Source: JAADHX01 sp964569385 (GTDB lineage: Bacteria > Actinomycetota > Acidimicrobiia > Acidimicrobiales > Poriferisodalaceae). Taken from it: 61,072 nt of DNA. The stretch covers positions 1-61,072 of the forward strand of contig CAZMUM010000034.1 of NCBI GenBank assembly GCA_964569385.1, in the 5' to 3' direction. Every line of letters begins with the position of its first letter. Positions within the stretch are counted from its first letter, which is position 1. Positions 59,247 through 61,072 of the stretch are shown here, one piece after another. A program made the translations under genes and the position numbers. A model generated the notes under the pieces. It ran no database searches and was not told where the DNA came from. It saw nothing but the letters and a program-made list of their open reading frames with translations.

Positions 59247-59765
59247 TCACCGCCGTGAGATGAACGCGTTCAAAGACCACTGAGCGGGCCTTGCAATCGC
59301 TGTCGGTGTCAGTCTGTCGCAGTTGCTGGTAGCTGACTTGATGGTTTTGAGGGCTCGGTGGATGTCGGCGAGGCAGCACTTTTGGCTGGGGTTGAGGTGT
59401 TCGCAGGCGCAGAACCCTTCGGCGACAGCGACTTTAATCGCAGCCTTGATGGTGCTGACACCGTCGTTGGCGGCCAGGTCGGCGGCGAGGTCGTCGGTTG
59501 TGTGGGAGAAGCAGAAACAGATAGGCGTTGGCTTGTCGAGGGCCTTGTGTGCGACTTGGGTCCTGACCTGGTCGGCGGTGACGATGTCGGCTTCGAGGTA
59601 GTAGATGACGGGGCAATCGAGCGTGGCGCAATGTTGCCAGCTGCCCTCTTTGACGTTTGGGCGGTGGGGTTGCACCGGTTGGTGACCGATGACGGGGCCG
59701 GCCTCTCCGCATTGCGGGCAGGGTCCGGGGTCGGCGTCGAGGTCGGTGCTGCAGCCGCTACTCAT
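59247..59765 (-). CDS. CopZ-type zinc/iron-sulfur metallochaperone domain protein
   Basis: A 172-residue cysteine-rich protein. DPGPCPQCGEAG is an N-terminal C-x2-C knuckle, CATLDCPVIYYLEAD follows, then TPICFCFSHTTDDLAA and FCACEHLNPSQKCCLADIHR form a BFD-like [2Fe-2S] cysteine set. This architecture matches the N-terminal half of Archaeoglobus-type CopZ and stand-alone 'iron-sulfur metallochaperones' of metal-resistance cassettes. The last 35 residues are not part of the family and may be read-through of a damaged end. The copper-binding HMA domain is absent. Confidence 0.75.
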   Translation of the reverse strand: MSSGCSTDLDADPGPCPQCGEAGPVIGHQPVQPHRPNVKEGSWQHCATLDCPVIYYLEADIVTADQVRTQVAHKALDKPTPICFCFSHTTDDLAADLAANDGVSTIKAAIKVAVAEGFCACEHLNPSQKCCLADIHRALKTIKSATSNCDRLTPTAIARPAQWSLNAFISRR

Positions 59766-59781
59766 GAGGGTTCCTTCGTGG

Positions 59782-59955
59782 TCATTCGGCGGACGGTCGA
59801 TGGACGCCTCCGGCGGCGGAGTTGATGCCTTCGGCGAGGGTGGGGCGGAGGTGGATCATGGCTCCGACGACCATTGCGAGGGCGGCTTCGTGGACGAGCT
59901 CCGAGAAATGAGAGCCGGTGACGGTCCCCGCTGCGCCCCAGAACGTGCCCTTCAT
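59782..59955 (-). CDS. Small hypothetical protein, possible gene remnant
   Basis: A 57-residue frame starting MKGTFWGAAGTVTGSHFSEL. The first 16 residues resemble the start of beta-CASP metallo-beta-lactamase RNases (G-A-A-G-T-V-T-G-S), but the rest (HEAALAMVVGAMIHLRPTLA) does not continue that family. Its ATG overlaps the stop of the preceding small frame (ATGA). It may be a real small protein or a fusion remnant; low certainty. Confidence 0.4.
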   Translation of the reverse strand: MKGTFWGAAGTVTGSHFSELVHEAALAMVVGAMIHLRPTLAEGINSAAGGVHRPSAE

Positions 59956-60101
59956 GTGAGAGCCTCCTGACGCGGTTCCTGTTCGGTGCAGTCGAGGTGG
60001 CGGCGATAAGGGTGCCGAGCGCGAGCGCTCACGATGCGGGTGACTGCCAACGTCTTGGAGAGTTGATCGACCGTCGCGACCGCTGCGGTGATGGCGACCA
60101 T
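59952..60101 (-). CDS. Small hydrophobic protein, LspA-like N-terminus
   Basis: A 49-residue frame: MVAITAAVATVDQLSKTLAV resembles the first membrane segment and V-D-Q-L-S-K motif of signal peptidase II, followed by a basic, non-LspA tail ending EPRQEALT. The catalytic aspartates are absent. The stop overlaps the next ATG, which supports translation. It may be a shortened lspA relic. No good ribosome site seen. Confidence 0.35.
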   Translation of the reverse strand: MVAITAAVATVDQLSKTLAVTRIVSARARHPYRRHLDCTEQEPRQEALT

Positions 60102-60177
60102 CGCGATGGTCGCGGTGAGGATGCGCGTGGTGCCGACCTGCTCTCAAGTCAGGGTTGGAGGGCCATTCACTGTCCTC

Positions 60178-60642
60178 TCATTCCTGTTGTGCGGTGGCAG
60201 GTACGATGACGAGTGGGCATGGAGCGTGGTGGGCCAGGTAGGCGCTGGTCGACCCCAACAGCAGGCCGACGAAGCCGCCGTGGCCTCGGGTGCCGACCAC
60301 GAGCAGGTCAGCATCCTTGGCGGCTTCGCGGAGCGCCTGGCTGGGATGCCCGTGGATCGCACGGACCGTGATTGGGGGGAGGTCCGTGTGCCTGTTCTGG
60401 AGTACGTGGAGCTCGCGTTCGAGCACGGCTGCAGCGGACCGGGACATCACGGAGGGGTCGATGCCTATCCCGGCCTCGGCCGCCATGGCAGGTTGGTGCC
60501 AGGCGTGGACGAGGTCGATCGAGTCGGTTGGTTGGGCATGGGTGACGGCCCATTCGAGGGCTCGCCGGGCGTCGGGAGATCCGTCGACACCGACAATTAT
60601 GCGGTCTCCGCTGGATCCGGTGTTGTCTGTCTGGTCGGTCAT
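60178..60642 (-). CDS. Universal stress protein (UspA family)
   Basis: A 154-residue ATP-binding USP: RIIVGVDGSPDARRALEWAV at the start and LLVVGTRGHGGFVGLLLGST, the G-x2-G-x9-G-(S/T) nucleotide motif, near residues 115-134, then HHAPCPLVIVP. It is usually induced by stasis, redox or metal stress. ATG 60642 overlaps the stop of the DUF302 gene, so the two are coexpressed. Confidence 0.92.
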   Translation of the reverse strand: MTDQTDNTGSSGDRIIVGVDGSPDARRALEWAVTHAQPTDSIDLVHAWHQPAMAAEAGIGIDPSVMSRSAAAVLERELHVLQNRHTDLPPITVRAIHGHPSQALREAAKDADLLVVGTRGHGGFVGLLLGSTSAYLAHHAPCPLVIVPATAQQE

Positions 60643-60920
60643 ACTGTGCTCCGGTAACTTTGGGCTCCGAGGTTGTCGATGGCGGCGCGGAGTTTGGTGG
60701 CGGCGTCGTCGGGGTCGACCGTGAGGGCTTGGTGGTCGAGGTGGGGGTTGCAGGCGCCGAGGATCTCGAGTGGCGCTCGGTCCATGCCGAGCTTGGCCTT
60801 GAAGGTGGCGGCAATATCGATCTCAGTGAGGACACCGAAACCGTGTTGCGCTAGGGAGTCTCGGAGTGCGTCCTCGGCCTCGGTGATGTCGAGGTTGGTG
60901 TTGGTGGTGATGGGGGTCAT
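60639..60920 (-). CDS. DUF302 protein with internal deletion
   Basis: A 93-residue protein. TEAEDALRDSLAQHGFGVLT, EIDIAATFKAKLGMDRAPLE and ILGACNPHLDHQAL are classic DUF302, but then the sequence goes directly to DPDDAATKLRAAIDNL, the terminal helix. About 45 residues containing the G-L-L-L-P-C-N-V-V-V strand are missing, in frame. Start ATG 60920 follows AGGAG. DUF302 proteins accompany stress or sulfur-metal genes; function unknown. Confidence 0.75.
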   Translation of the reverse strand: MTPITTNTNLDITEAEDALRDSLAQHGFGVLTEIDIAATFKAKLGMDRAPLEILGACNPHLDHQALTVDPDDAATKLRAAIDNLGAQSYRSTV

Positions 60921-60944
60921 GGCAGCTCCTGGGTGTTTAGTCAA

Positions 60945-61072
60945 CGAGGGCGAGAATGCCGACAGGTTGAGAGAAATACACGCTGACGATGCGGCGATAG
61001 TGATTCCGGTGATCCACTGGGAACGGAGTTGGGTGACCGAGTTCTCGTTACCCGCTTGACGGCGCAGGACCG
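60945..61072. other. End of window without recognisable gene
   Basis: The last 128 bases carry no convincing reading frame, RNA or repeat. They lie upstream of the DUF302-UspA operon and probably hold its promoter, though I see no clear -35/-10 pair. Confidence 0.4.

Noticed and set aside
59358..59825. 155-codon rightward frame, Gly/Val/Asp-rich
   Set aside because: Shadow of the CopZ-like gene, whose cysteine motifs are diagnostic.
1..61072. CRISPR arrays, tRNA/rRNA genes, IS elements, prophage genes
   Set aside because: Looked for on both strands; no regular spaced repeats, cloverleaf sequences, transposases or phage structural genes were recognised.

Overview
The window looks like a metagenome-assembled scaffold from an actinobacterium, most probably class Acidimicrobiia. 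The grounds are moderately high GC with GTG/TTG starts and many 4-bp start/stop overlaps, F420-type enzymes (LLM oxidoreductase, PPOX proteins), mycothiol-type DinB proteins, and a secreted protein with 'GYW..ADGGVFAFGDAGFYGS' repeats that I associate with Acidimicrobiia. It has two 100-N gaps. The first (20601-20700) is flanked by the same 55 bp on both sides, so it is a scaffolding artefact. The second (54388-54487) hides roughly 80 codons of a ureohydrolase. I see no rRNA, tRNA, CRISPR array, IS element or replication origin.

1-4545: a methyltransferase, a DinB-like gene broken by one in-frame TAG, an ECF sigma factor coupled to a membrane protein, and a MerR regulator with its own promoter. 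4522-8173: a toxin-antitoxin island (Doc/RHH, two MazF systems, VapBC, an orphan P-loop kinase and a HAD phosphatase), with repeats or palindromes lying over or just upstream of the antitoxin starts. 8242-13343: ArsR with an SRPBCC protein, the secreted repeat protein, and a chromate-resistance locus (ChrB split in two, ChrA, a variant low-molecular-weight phosphatase). 13337-16207: small proteins, pyrE, a second PIN-type TA locus and a methyltransferase.

16212-29987 is a large divergent catabolic locus. Leftward are a glutamine-amidotransferase-like protein, an alpha/beta hydrolase, an acyl-CoA-dehydrogenase-fold enzyme and a NicX-like ring-cleaving dioxygenase. Rightward are a branched-chain-type ABC importer (with a LivM-LivG fusion), two tandem P450s, a TTC38-like protein and an acyl-CoA-dehydrogenase-fold enzyme lacking both usual catalytic glutamates. 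I infer import and breakdown of an unknown, perhaps N-heterocyclic, compound. 29959-45004 holds individual metabolic genes: hydrolases, LysE, an aldo/keto reductase, M20 peptidases, ArsR/AHSA1, TauE, a 1066-residue BNR-repeat protein, a 2OG oxygenase and a FadB/FadJ-type enzyme.

45014-54607: a heterodimeric ABC exporter with a coupled membrane protein; a rhodanese whose catalytic cysteine codon is TGA, followed by a SECIS-like hairpin (a candidate selenoprotein); an FMN reductase; TrmL; and a monooxygenase-amidase-ureohydrolase operon that matches the arginine 2-monooxygenase route from arginine to 4-aminobutanoate. 54636-61072: a broken PPOX gene, DUF402, LLM, phosphotransferase and 2OG oxygenase genes, then a worn metal/stress cluster (CopZ-like domain, UspA, shortened DUF302).
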